From contig JAFUGO010000068.1 in NCBI GenBank assembly GCA_017469325.1, positions 1 through 7,242 on the forward strand: 7,242 bases of DNA. The letters are read 5' to 3'. Position 1 is the first letter of the stretch. Every line of letters begins with the position of its first letter. The stretch comes from Mogibacterium sp. Lineage in GTDB: Bacteria > Bacillota_A > Clostridia > Peptostreptococcales > Anaerovoracaceae. Made by a program: the position numbers and the translations under genes. The notes below the pieces were generated by a model, which was given only the letters and a program-made list of their open reading frames with translations, did no database searches and was not told where the DNA came from. This document shows, piece after piece, positions 7,130 through 7,242 of the stretch.

Positions 7130-7242
7130 ATGAAGAAAAAACTTATTGCTTTAATGCTTGGCCTTGTAATGGTTATGGTACCAATGCTGGCATCCTGCGG
7201 AGGCGGAAGCGATGACGGCGGCGAGGCAAGCGAAGGCGCTAT
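7130..7242 (+). CDS. Lipoprotein, 5' end only (possible transporter solute-binding protein)
   Basis: The gene runs off the window; 37 codons are visible. The sequence starts MKKK, continues with a hydrophobic stretch of about 16 residues (LIALMLGLVMVMVPM), and reaches the lipobox LASC with the predicted lipidated Cys23. A Gly/Ser/Asp/Glu-rich linker (GGGSDDGGEASEGA) follows, typical of the tether of surface lipoproteins in Gram-positive bacteria. Signal peptidase II should cleave before Cys23 and leave the protein anchored to the outer face of the membrane. Such short signal and linker pairs are common in ABC and TRAP-type solute-binding proteins, but nothing visible identifies the ligand or the family. 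It has its own promoter upstream and is separated by a terminator from the PLP gene. Confidence 0.85.
   Translation, partial: MKKKLIALMLGLVMVMVPMLASCGGGSDDGGEASEGA

Overview
The window reads as a chromosomal stretch of an anaerobic member of the Bacillota, most likely class Clostridia. This rests on a domain-reversed GH3 glycosidase of the kind known from Ruminococcus and Butyrivibrio, on strong GGAGG-type ribosome binding sites, and on moderately GC-rich coding sequence with frequent AGA/AGG and ATA codons next to AT-rich intergenic DNA. No genus can be named from the sequence alone. All genes lie on the + strand, and no mobile element, CRISPR array, tRNA or rRNA was seen.

Positions 1-5291 hold four closely spaced genes that look like one transcription unit. 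They are the 3' part of a GH3 beta-glycosidase whose catalytic domain is C-terminal, a 12-helix major facilitator of the oxalate/formate antiporter (OFA) type, a COG2509-type FAD-dependent oxidoreductase with a four-cysteine cluster, and a threonine synthase-type PLP enzyme with an N-terminal zinc ribbon. The gaps are 16 to 31 bases or less, each with a ribosome binding site, and no terminator or promoter is visible between them.

Positions 5292-5426 are an AT-rich intergenic region with a perfect TTGACA -35 hexamer, a small inverted repeat over it and a strong Shine-Dalgarno sequence. It precedes a second fold-type II PLP enzyme (5427-6899) of no assigned function, with a long charged C-terminal extension. 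That gene ends in a near-ideal intrinsic terminator (6903-6934).

Positions 6935-7129 carry a convincing sigma-A-type promoter (TTGTCA-N17-TAAAAT) and a leader of roughly 90 bases. The window ends inside the signal peptide region of a new lipoprotein gene.

The genes do not form a textbook pathway. The threonine synthase-like enzyme, the unassigned PLP enzyme, the organic-anion-type transporter and the flavoprotein could serve amino-acid or organic-acid metabolism, but that is inference. The least understood parts are the 490-residue PLP enzyme and the COG2509 flavoprotein. I see no clear evidence of an entirely new system.
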